DNA of 64,000 nt from Salinibacterium sp. G-O1. GTDB taxonomy: Bacteria; Actinomycetota; Actinomycetes; Actinomycetales; Microbacteriaceae. Location: NCBI RefSeq assembly GCF_030063305.1, contig NZ_JASISV010000004.1, positions 1-64,000 on the forward strand. Direction: 5' to 3'. The position numbers were made by a program, and so were the translations under genes. Positions 8,192 through 16,795 of the stretch are shown piece after piece (position 1 is the stretch's first letter; the number at the start of each line of letters is the position of its first letter). A model generated the notes under the pieces. It searched no databases and was not told where the DNA came from. It saw only the letters and a program-made list of their open reading frames with translations.

Positions 8192-9676
8192 GTGAGCCAG
8201 ACACCAGAGTCCGACGGGGTGAGCGGCACCAGCTACCTTCGGGGCCAGATCGTCCGAGAACTTTCCGCGGCCATCGGTGCGGCGAACGTCAGCACGGAGG
8301 CGACAGAACTTCAGGCCCAGGCCGCAGACTGGTCGTGGTACTCCAAGTACCTCGCCTTCAAGAACCTCGAGCAGCCCTCCGCCGACATCGCGGTCACGCC
8401 GGCGAACACCGCCGAGGTCGAGCGCGTCATTCAGATCGCCTCGGACTACCGCATCCCTGTCACGACCCGGGGCGGCGGCAGCGGCACCCAGGGTGGCACC
8501 TTCGCTCCGTACGGCGGAATCTCGCTAGACCTGACCAGACTCACCGACATCGTGGACATCGACGAAAAGAGCCTCGTCGTCACGGTCGGCGCCGGCATCG
8601 ATGGGCCCACTCTCGAGGCTGAGCTCAATGAGAAGGGCCTCACGCTCGCCCACTACCCCGGCTCGTATCACCTGGGTGCCACCATCGGCGGCTTCATCGC
8701 CGCGCGTGGCTCCGGCGTCGTAAGCACGAAGTACGGCAAGGCCGAAGACCAGGTTCTTCAGCTCGAAGTCGTCGTACCTCCCGGCAAGACCGTCAAGACT
8801 CTGGCCGTGCCGAGTCACGCCGCGGGATCCGACCTGCTCCAGTCGTTCGTCGGCTCGGAGGGCACCCTCGGAGTCATCACCCAGGCCAGCCTGCGCGTCG
8901 ACCCGCTGCCCGAGTCGAGGGGCTTCCTGTCGTTCAGCTTCCCCGACATTTTTGCGGGTATCGAGGCCGGCCGGCTCATCATGACGAACCGGCTCCGCCC
9001 TGCGGTCATCCGTCTCTACGACGAAGCCGACAGCAAGAAGCTGCAGGACTGGGTGGGCACCCCGTTCACCGGAACCCTGATGGTCATCATGTGCGACGGC
9101 AGCAAAGAACTCGTCGACTACGAGACAAAGGCCATCACGGCCCTCGTCGAGAAGGCCGGCGGGTCGAGCCTCGGGCCCGACGTCGGCCAGACCTGGTGGG
9201 ACGGCAAGTACGAGCCGTACGCGAAGGGCAAGCTGCCGCAGCCTCCACTGATGTACGGCACCTTCGACCAGGTCGCTCGGTTCGTGGACATCCCGAACAT
9301 CTATCGCGCAAAGAAGCAGGTCATCGAAGAGAAGTTCAGCGAGTACGGTGCGCGCTACACCGCCCATCTGTCGCACTGGTACGACTGGGGCGCCATGCTC
9401 TACGACCGCTTCTATGTCGATGAGCCACCGACCGATCCGGCCGAAGCGATGGATCTTCATGACCGACTTTGGGATGCAGGCATCCTGACCGGCATGGAGA
9501 ATGGTGGCGTTCTCAACGACCACCACGGTGTCGGAATCAAACTGGGGCGCTTCATGCGTCCGCAGTATGGCCACGGTTTCGAACTGATGCGCCAACTCAA
9601 GGATGCGTGGGATCCGGATGGGATCATGAACCCGGGCAAGCTCGGGTTCGGCCCCCCTCGCAACAGCAAGTGGTAG
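8192..9676 (+). CDS. FAD-binding oxidoreductase of the VAO/AGPS-like family
   Basis: A 494-residue flavoprotein with the PCMH-type FAD domain first (pyrophosphate loop PVTTRGGGSGTQGG near residue 90; GSYHLGATIGGFIAARGSG near 160) and a C-terminal substrate domain ending in MNPGKLGFG, the usual C-terminal FAD-contacting motif. The middle segment with RPAVIRLYD resembles alkyl-DHAP synthase and D-lactate/glycolate dehydrogenase relatives. It should oxidise a hydroxy acid or sugar-derived alcohol; the substrate is unknown. The start is a GTG with AAGGAG just upstream. The in-frame ATG at 8111 lies inside the operator and is rejected. It is the first gene of a five-gene operon with an epimerase, a UPF0261 protein, a creatininase homolog and GntR. 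Confidence 0.82.
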   Translation: MSQTPESDGVSGTSYLRGQIVRELSAAIGAANVSTEATELQAQAADWSWYSKYLAFKNLEQPSADIAVTPANTAEVERVIQIASDYRIPVTTRGGGSGTQGGTFAPYGGISLDLTRLTDIVDIDEKSLVVTVGAGIDGPTLEAELNEKGLTLAHYPGSYHLGATIGGFIAARGSGVVSTKYGKAEDQVLQLEVVVPPGKTVKTLAVPSHAAGSDLLQSFVGSEGTLGVITQASLRVDPLPESRGFLSFSFPDIFAGIEAGRLIMTNRLRPAVIRLYDEADSKKLQDWVGTPFTGTLMVIMCDGSKELVDYETKAITALVEKAGGSSLGPDVGQTWWDGKYEPYAKGKLPQPPLMYGTFDQVARFVDIPNIYRAKKQVIEEKFSEYGARYTAHLSHWYDWGAMLYDRFYVDEPPTDPAEAMDLHDRLWDAGILTGMENGGVLNDHHGVGIKLGRFMRPQYGHGFELMRQLKDAWDPDGIMNPGKLGFGPPRNSKW

Positions 9677-9710
9677 AAGCAACAAAACCCAACTCAAAGA
9701 GGAGTGTGTG

Positions 9711-10613
9711 ATGCACCTGTCAATGCATAACTGGATGCGCGCTGAGCCGATCGAGACCACGATCGCGCGACTCGCGAAGTACGGCTACAAGTCGATCGAG
9801 ATCTCGGGTGAGGCCGAGAAGTACGATGCCAAGCACGTACGCGGCCTGCTCGACCACTACGGACTCAACTGCTGGGGCTCGGTGACCCTCATGGTCGGCG
9901 GCCGCAACATGCAGTCGGGCGACGAGGCAACCCGCGCCAAGAGCGTTCAGTACGTGAAGGACTGCATCGGGTTGGTCTCCGACCTCGACGGCAAGATCCT
10001 CACCCTCGTTCCCGGCGAGGTTGGCAAGATCACGCCAGATTCGACCCCCGAGAACGAGTGGAAGTGGCTCGTCGAGGGTGTCTCCGAGATCTATGAAGTG
10101 GCCGAGGCGAAGGGAGTGCGCGTCGGAATCGAGCCACTCAACCGCTTCGAGTCTTACCTCATCACCCGCGCAGAGCAGGCACTGGCGCTGTGTGACGCGG
10201 TCGGCCCGAACCTGGGTGTCGTTCTCGATGCGTTCCACATCAACATCGAGGAGAAGGACCTCTTCGAGTCGATCCGTCTGGTGGGCGACAAGCTCGTCGA
10301 CTTCCACGTCGCCGACAACAACCGCATGCCCGCCGGCTACGGAGATTACGACTGGAACAAGGTCATCGCCACCTTGAAGGAGGTCGGCTACGACGGTGCG
10401 CTCACCGCCGAGTTCGTGGCACCGGTTGACCGCACCCCGGCCAACAAGTACCCGAACGCGCTCGAGACCAACCTCGAGGGGCTCGACATTCCCGCGGACC
10501 AGCTCAAGTTCATCATCGACCACGGTTCGTCGATCCTCACCGAGGAGTTCTACGACTGGCTGGTGAAGGTCAACAGCGAAACGCTGCTGCCGCTCATCAA
10601 CGACACCTGGTAG
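9711..10613 (+). CDS. Sugar phosphate isomerase/epimerase (ketose 3-epimerase-like TIM barrel)
   Basis: A 300-residue AP-endonuclease-2 family TIM barrel. The metal and substrate residues of the D-tagatose/D-psicose 3-epimerase group are in place: GIEPLNRFES (Glu), VVLDAFHINIEE (Asp/His), VDFHVADNNR (His) and ALTAEFVAP (Glu). These enzymes move stereochemistry at C3 of a ketose through an enediol using Mn2+ or Co2+. GAGGAG lies 6 nt before the chosen ATG; the GTG one codon earlier is less well spaced. It follows the FAD oxidase by 34 nt and precedes the UPF0261 gene by 12 nt. The substrate may be a free ketose or keto acid rather than a phosphate. Confidence 0.84.
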   Translation: MHLSMHNWMRAEPIETTIARLAKYGYKSIEISGEAEKYDAKHVRGLLDHYGLNCWGSVTLMVGGRNMQSGDEATRAKSVQYVKDCIGLVSDLDGKILTLVPGEVGKITPDSTPENEWKWLVEGVSEIYEVAEAKGVRVGIEPLNRFESYLITRAEQALALCDAVGPNLGVVLDAFHINIEEKDLFESIRLVGDKLVDFHVADNNRMPAGYGDYDWNKVIATLKEVGYDGALTAEFVAPVDRTPANKYPNALETNLEGLDIPADQLKFIIDHGSSILTEEFYDWLVKVNSETLLPLINDTW

Positions 10614-10625
10614 CCGACTGAACTC

Positions 10626-11852
10626 ATGGGCAAAGTAGTCATCGTCGCAACGCTCGACACCAAGGGGCCGGAGGTTGCGTACCTGCGCGACAGGCTGAAC
10701 ATCCTCGGCCTCGAGACGCTCGTCGTTGACTCCGGAATCCTCGGCGAACCTGTGGGCATCGTGCCGGATGTGAGCCACTCCGAGTTGGCTGGGCGAGGTG
10801 GCATCACCCTCGCCCAGCTGCAGGGCTCCGGAACGCGCGGTCGTGCGGTAGAGACCATGCGTGAGCTGGTGCGTGACCTGGTGCGGGAGCGGTTCGCGGC
10901 CGGCGAGATCATCGGCGGCATCAGTGTGGGTGGCGTCGGCTCCGTGATGGGTGCGGCCGCCATCCAGGAGTTGCCCGTCGGCGTGCCCAAGATCGTCGTC
11001 GCGCCCACGGCATCCGGACACCACGAGTTCGGCCCCTATGTCGGCACAAAAGACGTCATGGTGGTTCACTCAGTCGTCGACATCCTCGGCCTCAACCCCG
11101 TCTCGACCACCGTGTTCGACAACGTCGCCGCTGCGATGTTCGGGATGCTCGCGCACGGGCATCCACTGACCCGCCCCGCGCAGGGGCAGAAGTTCGTCGC
11201 GACAACGATGCTCGGCAACACCACCGCCGCGGTCGGAGCGCTCAAGGATCGTCTCGCCGAGAACGGAATCGAGACTGTCGTCTTCCACTCCAACGGTGTG
11301 GGCGGTCGCGCCATGGAAGAGCTGGCGGGCGAGGGCCAGTTCGTGGGTGTGATCGACTACACGACCAACGAGATTAACGACCCACTCGTGGGCGGCATCC
11401 ACAATGGAGGACCAGACAGGCTCGCGACGGTGGGCCGTCTCGGCCTGCCCCAGGTGCTCGTACCCGGCTGCATGGACTTCTCCGTGTGGGCGGCCGGCTC
11501 GATTCCGGCCTCGATGCGCGCTCGCCCCGTCTACGACCACAACCCCGAGTACACCCTGGTGCGTGCGACCCACGACGAGAAGGCGCAGCTCGGCCGGATC
11601 TTTGCCGAGCGCGTCAATGAGACGACCGCCCCGGCGGCGGTAATCATGCCGATGCTCGGGCTCTCTATTCCCGCCACCCCCGACGGACCCTTCTGGGATC
11701 CCGAGGGTGATGCGCTCTTTCTCGCGGCACTCCGCGAGAACCTTCGGCCGGACATCCCGATCGAAACCGTCGACCTTCACATCAACGACCCCGACCTCGG
11801 CCGGCTTGCCGCCGACCGCTTTCTGTCACTCATCAACAAGGAGAAGCCATGA
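10626..11852 (+). CDS. UPF0261 / Tm-1-like ATP-binding domain protein
   Basis: A 408-residue member of the UPF0261 family, related to the N-terminal domain of tomato Tm-1. It begins GKVVIVATLDTKGPEVAYLRD, the conserved opening of the family, followed by the glycine-rich GGISVGGVGSVMG and VVAPTASGHHEFGPYVGTKD blocks and the second half containing VLVPGCMDFSVWA. ATP binding is known for the plant relative, but the bacterial function is not established to my knowledge. It overlaps the creatininase-family gene by 4 nt (ATGA), so the two products are probably made in fixed ratio and may act together. It could be a ligase-like or kinase-like step; I do not assign one. Confidence 0.85.
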   Translation: MGKVVIVATLDTKGPEVAYLRDRLNILGLETLVVDSGILGEPVGIVPDVSHSELAGRGGITLAQLQGSGTRGRAVETMRELVRDLVRERFAAGEIIGGISVGGVGSVMGAAAIQELPVGVPKIVVAPTASGHHEFGPYVGTKDVMVVHSVVDILGLNPVSTTVFDNVAAAMFGMLAHGHPLTRPAQGQKFVATTMLGNTTAAVGALKDRLAENGIETVVFHSNGVGGRAMEELAGEGQFVGVIDYTTNEINDPLVGGIHNGGPDRLATVGRLGLPQVLVPGCMDFSVWAAGSIPASMRARPVYDHNPEYTLVRATHDEKAQLGRIFAERVNETTAPAAVIMPMLGLSIPATPDGPFWDPEGDALFLAALRENLRPDIPIETVDLHINDPDLGRLAADRFLSLINKEKP

Positions 11853-12766
11853 ACCCCCGTCCCGAGCGCACCATCGCCCGCCTCACCGAGGGCGACGAAG
11901 ACTTCCGCGCTAAGTTCCGCTCCTGGAACCACGCCTACCTCTCCTACGTAGACATCGAGGAGTACCTCAAGACCAAAGACACGATCCTCGTTCCGATGGC
12001 GAGCACCGAGCAGCACGGCCCGCACCTCCCGCTCTACACAGACACCATCACGGCGGTCGAGGTTTCTGAGCGCGTCTCGGAGGCGATTGGTGTGCTGCAC
12101 ACCCCGCCCATCTGGGCCGGCTACTCGCCCCAGCACATGTACGGGGTGGGCCAGGGTCGCGGAACCGTCACCCTGCGGGCATCCACCCTCCTGAACCTCA
12201 TGAACGATGTCGCACGCAGCCTCATCCACCACGGGTTCAACCGCATCATCTTCATCAACGGCCACGGTTCCAACATCAAGGTCGTCGACCCGGTGCTGCG
12301 CAAGCTGCGCTACGAGACCGGAGCGCTCATCTCCTTCGTCAAGCCGTACATGGAACGCTACGAGGGCATCCTCGAGGGGCTCATGGAGAACCCGCCGGAG
12401 GAAACCCCAGGCTGGCACTCGAGCGAGCTCGAGACCTCGCAGGACATGGCGTGGAACCCCGACCTGGTGCGCATGGAGCGCGCGGTCGACACGCGGGCGC
12501 ACATCCCCGAGTTCCTGCCCAAGTCGTTCAGCAAGGACGATGGGATGCCGGACGCAGAGTTCGAGGGGTACCAGTACTTCAGCTTTCCGATGGACCACCA
12601 CGAGTTCGTCGAGAACGGCATCATCGGCAACCCGATGCGGGCCACCGCCGAGAAGGGCGAGGAGTCGTTCCGTCGGCTCAGCGAGCACGTTGCGCGCGGC
12701 ATCCTTGAGTTGCAGAAGGTGCCCGTCAACGTGCACACCCGCGAATTCATTGAGCGCACAATGTGA
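11849..12766 (+). CDS. Creatininase-family metal-dependent amidohydrolase
   Basis: A 305-residue protein of the creatininase/MftE superfamily. The metal-binding signature ASTEQHGPHLPLYTDTITA supplies Glu, His and Asp, and FINGHGSNIKVV supplies the later His. Known members hydrolyse creatinine or formamide rings, or trim peptides (MftE). No creatinine pathway partner is present, so the substrate is probably a lactam, amide or related bond generated by the neighbouring enzymes. It is translationally coupled to the UPF0261 gene and followed 45 nt later by GntR. At 305 residues it is longer than creatininase (about 260), with an insertion around the WHSSELETSQDM region. Confidence 0.83.
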   Translation: MNPRPERTIARLTEGDEDFRAKFRSWNHAYLSYVDIEEYLKTKDTILVPMASTEQHGPHLPLYTDTITAVEVSERVSEAIGVLHTPPIWAGYSPQHMYGVGQGRGTVTLRASTLLNLMNDVARSLIHHGFNRIIFINGHGSNIKVVDPVLRKLRYETGALISFVKPYMERYEGILEGLMENPPEETPGWHSSELETSQDMAWNPDLVRMERAVDTRAHIPEFLPKSFSKDDGMPDAEFEGYQYFSFPMDHHEFVENGIIGNPMRATAEKGEESFRRLSEHVARGILELQKVPVNVHTREFIERTM

Positions 12767-12811
12767 GTGTTTCCTCTGGCTATAGTTGCCTGATTACGAA
12801 ATGGGTACGGC

Positions 12812-13483
12812 ATGACTCTTGACGATGCGGGTTCGCGGGTAGATAGCGCCTACGAGTGGCTGCTCGGTGAAATCACCGGTTTCAAGATCCGGTCGGGGGC
12901 GCCGCTGTCGGAGAACCGTATTGCGACCCAGCTCGGGATCAGCCGCACACCGGTGCGCGAAGCGTTGCAGCGCCTCGAGAAAGAGGGGCTCGTCAAGCGC
13001 ACAGACAACGCGCGCTTCGCCGTCTCGCAGCTGACGATCGCCGAAGTCAACGATGCCTGCGACCTGCTCGAGGTGCTCGATACCTACATCTGCCGCAAGG
13101 CTTCGAGCAAGCTGACCGACGACGAAACCGAGCTCCTGAAGCAGAGCGTCGCCGAGATGCAGCGGGCCGCGAAAGAGGATGACCGCGAGTCCTGGTCTGC
13201 GGCCGATCTTGCCTTCCACCGCACCGTCAACTCGATTGCGGGCAATCAGCTCGTCGCCGAGACGGTCAAAGAGACCCGTCGGCGCGTGCAGCGGTTCTGG
13301 ATGCGCGCAACGTCGCTGCAGTCCCGACTCGAGGCGTGCTCCAGCGAGCACCTGGTGCTGGCCAACGCGATCATTTCCCACGACTACGAGGCGATCGAGC
13401 CTGCGGTCAAAGAGCACATCGGGCACATGCGTCGCCGGATGATCGAAATGCTCGAGTCGGCTGCCGCCATCCTCGGAGATTAA
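12812..13483 (+). CDS. GntR-family (FadR/FCD) transcriptional regulator
   Basis: A 223-residue regulator with an N-terminal winged helix (PLSENRIATQLGISRTPVREALQRLEKEGLV, residues about 30-60; shown only as the landmark helix-turn-helix) and an alpha-helical FCD ligand domain with the metal-coordinating pattern FHRTV and later His residues. FCD regulators usually respond to a pathway carboxylic acid. It is the last gene of the operon starting at 8192. The operon promoter and the importer promoter both carry TTGTATACA-type sites, so it probably represses both and is itself autoregulated. Confidence 0.88.
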   Translation: MTLDDAGSRVDSAYEWLLGEITGFKIRSGAPLSENRIATQLGISRTPVREALQRLEKEGLVKRTDNARFAVSQLTIAEVNDACDLLEVLDTYICRKASSKLTDDETELLKQSVAEMQRAAKEDDRESWSAADLAFHRTVNSIAGNQLVAETVKETRRRVQRFWMRATSLQSRLEACSSEHLVLANAIISHDYEAIEPAVKEHIGHMRRRMIEMLESAAAILGD

Positions 13484-13489
13484 CCACCT

Positions 13490-13540
13490 CGGGCTCACAC
13501 CCGGGACATCCGCTGGGCGGCTGTCCCTGGTGTGAGCCCG
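13490..13540. terminator. Bidirectional terminator between convergent genes
   Basis: Arms 13490-13508 and 13522-13540 form a 19-bp stem with one mismatch (GGGCTCACACC pairs with GGTGTGAGCCC, and GGGACA with TGTCCC) around a 13-nt loop. It starts just after the GntR stop and precedes the end of the convergent TIM-barrel gene. No clear U-tract is present, which is common in actinobacteria. Confidence 0.75.
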
Positions 13541-13555
13541 GAGTCGTTGCTGGAG

Positions 13556-14566
13556 TTAGTCTTTCGCGGCGAAGGCGTCGTCGAACGATCCGGTCGGCAC
13601 ATTCCAGAGCAGCGAGCGAACGTAGGCGAGGCCGGCGGGTGCGCCCTCAAGCCGATCCATGCCGGCATCCTCCCACTCCACCGAGATCGGCCCGTTGTAG
13701 CCGATCGAGTTGAGTGCGCGGAACGCGTCCTCCCACGGCACGTCGCCGCGGCCGGTCGACACAAAGTCCCAGCCGCGCCGCGGGTCGGCCCAGGCGCCGT
13801 GCGATCCAAGAACCCCGTTGCGGCCGTTGCCCATGCGCATCCGGGTGTCTTTGCAGTCGACGTGGTAGATCCGGTCAGCGAAGTCGAGGATGAACCCCAC
13901 GGGGTCGAGCCCCTGCCACACCATGTGTGAGGGGTCCCAGTTCAGCCCGAAGGCCTCGCGGTGACCGATCGCCTCGAGGGTCTTGACCGTCGTCCAGTAG
14001 TCGTAGGCGATCTCAGAGGGGTGAACCTCGTGCGCGAAACGAACCCCTTCCGAGTCGAAGACGTCGAGGATGGGATTCCACCGGGTGGCGAAGTCTTCAT
14101 AGCCGGCGTCGATGACGTCCTGCCCGACGGGCGGGAACATCGCGACGTACTGCCAGATGCTTGAGCCGGTGAACCCGACGACCGTGTCGACGCCGAGCTT
14201 GCGGGCGGCGATCGCGGTCATCTTCATCTCTTCTGCCGCGCGCTGGCGCACCCCCTCGCCATCACCGTCGCCCCAGACTTTCGCGCCGACGATGGCCTTG
14301 TGCCGGAAGTCGATCGGGTTGTCGCAGACGGCCTGTCCCTTGAGGTGGTTCGAGATGGCGAAGAGCTTGAGGTTGTACTTGTCGAGGATGTCGAGGCGCG
14401 ACTGCACGTAGGCGTCGTCTTCGGCGGCGCGCCACGGGTCGAGGTGGTCACCCCAACACGCGAGCTCGAGGCCGTCGTAACCCCATCCGCTCGCGAGCTT
14501 CGCAACCTCCTCCAGAGGCAGGTCGGCCCACTGGCCGGTGAACAGGGTAACGGGGTGACTACTCAT
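13556..14566 (-). CDS. Sugar phosphate isomerase/epimerase family TIM barrel
   Basis: A 336-residue AP-endonuclease-2 type TIM barrel. Metal-site candidates are visible in [13 protein letters not shown] (Glu/His), [11 protein letters not shown] (Asp/His), [10 protein letters not shown] (His/Asp) and [11 protein letters not shown] (Glu). It is more like IolE/IolI-type dehydratases and isomerases than the ketose 3-epimerase at 9711. AAAGGAG precedes the start. It lies 30 nt downstream of a Gfo/Idh/MocA dehydrogenase on the same strand; such pairs commonly work on keto-sugars or keto-inositols. The pair sits between the two operons of the TTGTATACA regulon and probably belongs to the same pathway. 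Confidence 0.82.
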   Translation of the reverse strand: MSSHPVTLFTGQWADLPLEEVAKLASGWGYDGLELACWGDHLDPWRAAEDDAYVQSRLDILDKYNLKLFAISNHLKGQAVCDNPIDFRHKAIVGAKVWGDGDGEGVRQRAAEEMKMTAIAARKLGVDTVVGFTGSSIWQYVAMFPPVGQDVIDAGYEDFATRWNPILDVFDSEGVRFAHEVHPSEIAYDYWTTVKTLEAIGHREAFGLNWDPSHMVWQGLDPVGFILDFADRIYHVDCKDTRMRMGNGRNGVLGSHGAWADPRRGWDFVSTGRGDVPWEDAFRALNSIGYNGPISVEWEDAGMDRLEGAPAGLAYVRSLLWNVPTGSFDDAFAAKD

Positions 14567-14596
14567 TCTTTGCTCCTTTGCGGGGTGGTGACGGTG

Positions 14597-15769
14597 TCAG
14601 TCGAGCCGGATATACGAACCGCTGTTGCTGGCGCTTTCCTCGATCGCGGCCAGCACGCGCTGCACGCGCAAGCCTTCCGCGAACGAGGGAGTTGATGGGG
14701 TGGAGTCGCGGATGCTCCACAGGAACTCCGCGAACTGGTGGGTGAAACTGTGCTCCCATCCGATGATGTGACCATCCGGCCACCATGCTCCCACGTAGGG
14801 GTGGTCGGCTTCGGTCACGAGGATGCGCCGGAAGCCCTGCTCACCGGCGGCGTCGCGTCCATCGAAGAACTGCAACTCGTTGAGATTTTCGAGGTCGAAG
14901 GTGATCGCCCCCCGGTCTCCGTAGATCTCGAGGGTGAGCCCGTTCTTCCTGCCGAGGGCCATGCGGGTCACCTCCATCTGAACCACAGCACCTCCGGAGA
15001 GTTCCCCGGTGCCCCATGCCGCGTCATCCACCGTCACCGGCTCCAGCGGACCGCCGCCACCTGAGCCCAGGATTCCTCCGCCTCCGCTGTCACCGGCCGG
15101 TCGTTCGGTGACAAAGGTACGCAGGCCGCCAGAGATCGCCAGAATGTTCTGCCCGGTAACATGCTGCACGATGTCGGCGACATGGGAGCCGAGATCGCCG
15201 AGGGCGCCGCTGCCGGCATCCTCTTTGCGCAATCTCCAGCTCATGGGGCCAGATGAGTCTGTCAGCCAGTCCTGCAGGTAGGCGGCGCGCACGTGCCGGA
15301 TGGTCCCGATCCGTCCGTCTGCGATGAGCCGTTGAGCAACAACGAGCGCTGGCACCCGCCGATAGTTGAAGTTGACGATCGCATGCTGGCCGCGGGCCTC
15401 GGCGGCCTCGAACGCCGCCGCCATCCGCTGGGCCTCCTCCACGCTGTTGGCCAGGGGCTTCTCGACGATGACGTGCTTGCCGGCCTCGAGTGCCGCGATG
15501 GCCACCTCGGCGTGCATGCGGCCGGGGGCGCAAATGTCGACGATGTCGATGTCGTCCCTGGCGATCACCTCACGCCAGTCGCTCGCCGTCGACAACCAGC
15601 CAAGCTTCTGCGCGGCTGCCTTCACCGCGTCTGGTTGCCGCCCAACAAGTACTGCTTGTTCGACAGGCGGCACGTCGAAATAGGATGCGACGTTTCGCCA
15701 CGCCTGCGAGTGGGCCTTGCCCATAAACGCGTATCCGATCGAGGCGACTCGAAGTGGGGAATTGGCCAT
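14597..15769 (-). CDS. Gfo/Idh/MocA family NAD(P)-dependent oxidoreductase
   Basis: A 390-residue dehydrogenase with an N-terminal Rossmann fold (RVASIGYAFMGKAHSQAW; the usual GxGxxG is GYAFMG), the family EKP motif in HVIVEKPLANSVEEAQ with the conserved Lys, and the C-terminal Gfo/Idh domain with DLGSHVADIVQHVTG. Members oxidise or reduce sugar, inositol or keto-sugar carbons with NAD(P). The start MANSPLRV has AAAGGG upstream; the longer frame reaching 15826 is rejected. It is divergent from the ABC importer operon across a region holding a regulon operator, so it may be co-regulated. Confidence 0.86.
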   Translation of the reverse strand: MANSPLRVASIGYAFMGKAHSQAWRNVASYFDVPPVEQAVLVGRQPDAVKAAAQKLGWLSTASDWREVIARDDIDIVDICAPGRMHAEVAIAALEAGKHVIVEKPLANSVEEAQRMAAAFEAAEARGQHAIVNFNYRRVPALVVAQRLIADGRIGTIRHVRAAYLQDWLTDSSGPMSWRLRKEDAGSGALGDLGSHVADIVQHVTGQNILAISGGLRTFVTERPAGDSGGGGILGSGGGGPLEPVTVDDAAWGTGELSGGAVVQMEVTRMALGRKNGLTLEIYGDRGAITFDLENLNELQFFDGRDAAGEQGFRRILVTEADHPYVGAWWPDGHIIGWEHSFTHQFAEFLWSIRDSTPSTPSFAEGLRVQRVLAAIEESASNSGSYIRLD

Positions 15770-15819
15770 GGTGTGCCCTTTCGCTTCGTTGCGATTGTGT
15801 TGGGGAATCCGGCTGCCGA

Positions 15820-15848
15820 TTGACACGGATACCTGCTGGCTCTAGTGT
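15820..15848 (+). promoter_or_regulatory. Promoter P2 of the ABC importer operon
   Basis: TTGACA at 15820-15825, a 17-bp spacer and TAGTGT at 15843-15848. Hexamers and spacing are identical to P1 at 8076-8104. The operator begins 8 nt after the -10, so a bound repressor would cover the start site. Confidence 0.7.
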
Positions 15849-15856
15849 ACAACTAC

Positions 15857-15877
15857 TTGTATACAAGGCGGGATACA
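15857..15877. promoter_or_regulatory. GntR-type operator of the 8-21 kb regulon, copy 2
   Basis: TTGTATACA-N5-GGATACA, here with the full palindrome TTGTATACAA at 15857-15866. It matches the site at 8111-8131 at all 16 defined bases. It lies between the divergent Gfo/Idh gene and the importer operon. Confidence 0.74.
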
Positions 15878-15928
15878 TTTTCGTGTCCCGGATTGAATGG
15901 TGATTCACAGAGTTGTGAGACAGGTGAC

Positions 15929-16795
15929 ATGGATCAATTTTTACTCATCGCGTTGAATGGGTTGACCCTTGCCGCCGTTTATTTCCTGGTGGCCAGCGGG
16001 CTGACCCTGATCTTCGGACTCATGCGCGTCATCACCATGGCCCACGGCACCAGCTACCTCCTCGGCGGATACATCGGGTACGTCATTGCCCGCGAGACCG
16101 GAAACTGGCTTCTGGGAGCGCTCGGAGCCGCTATTGCGGTCGGTGTCCTCGGCCTCATCATCCATCAGGTGCTCATCCGTCGATTCCAGGATGACGACAT
16201 GCGCGTCGCGCTCGTCACCCTCGGCGTCTCGCTGATCGGCACCGACCTCATGCTCGCGGTGTTCGGCGGTACCGCCACCCAGGTCGCGATCCCGGCAGCC
16301 TTCCAGGTCGGACTGCCGCTACCCGGTCTGGGGAGCTACCCGCTCATCCGCCTGCTGATCCTCCTCGTGGCCGTGCTGGTCGGCGTCGGTCTGACTCTCT
16401 TCATCAACAAGACCCGGTACGGATCGATCGTCAGGGCCGGTGTGGACGACTCCCAGATGACCTCGGCGACCGGCGTGAACGTGCGAGTGGTCTTCGCATC
16501 GATCTTCTTCCTCGGCTCGGCGCTCGCCGGATTCGCCGGAGTCGTGGGCGGAACCCTGTTCCCGCTCCTGCCCGGACAGGACGGCAGCTACCTTCTCTTC
16601 TCGCTTGTGGTCGTGATCGTGGGCGGCATGGGCAGTGTGCCGGGAGCTGCTATCGGCGCAGCGCTCGTCGGCATCGTGTCGCAGTTCGCACTCGTCTATG
16701 CGCCGACGTACTCGCTCGTGCTGACCTTCGCACTCATGGTCGTGGTGCTTGCCATCAGACCCCAGGGCATCCTGGGCAGGAGGTCGGCAACATGA
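15929..16795 (+). CDS. Branched-chain amino acid-type ABC transporter permease (LivH-like)
   Basis: A 288-residue inner-membrane permease with about eight hydrophobic segments and the LivH hallmark GLMRVITMAHGTSYLLGGYIG near the N-terminus and GMGSVPGAAIGAALVG in the cytoplasmic coupling loop. It belongs to the HAAT family, whose members import amino acids but also urea, short amides and aromatic acids. The start MDQFLLIALNG aligns with the family; upstream codons fall in the operator. It is the first gene of an importer operon (two permeases, binding protein, two ATPases) ending in an SDR. Confidence 0.9.
   Translation: MDQFLLIALNGLTLAAVYFLVASGLTLIFGLMRVITMAHGTSYLLGGYIGYVIARETGNWLLGALGAAIAVGVLGLIIHQVLIRRFQDDDMRVALVTLGVSLIGTDLMLAVFGGTATQVAIPAAFQVGLPLPGLGSYPLIRLLILLVAVLVGVGLTLFINKTRYGSIVRAGVDDSQMTSATGVNVRVVFASIFFLGSALAGFAGVVGGTLFPLLPGQDGSYLLFSLVVVIVGGMGSVPGAAIGAALVGIVSQFALVYAPTYSLVLTFALMVVVLAIRPQGILGRRSAT

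Noticed and set aside
10626-12766. Creatinine degradation
   Set aside because: The creatininase motif is present, but no creatinase, sarcosine oxidase or hydantoinase gene is nearby, and the neighbours are sugar-type enzymes.
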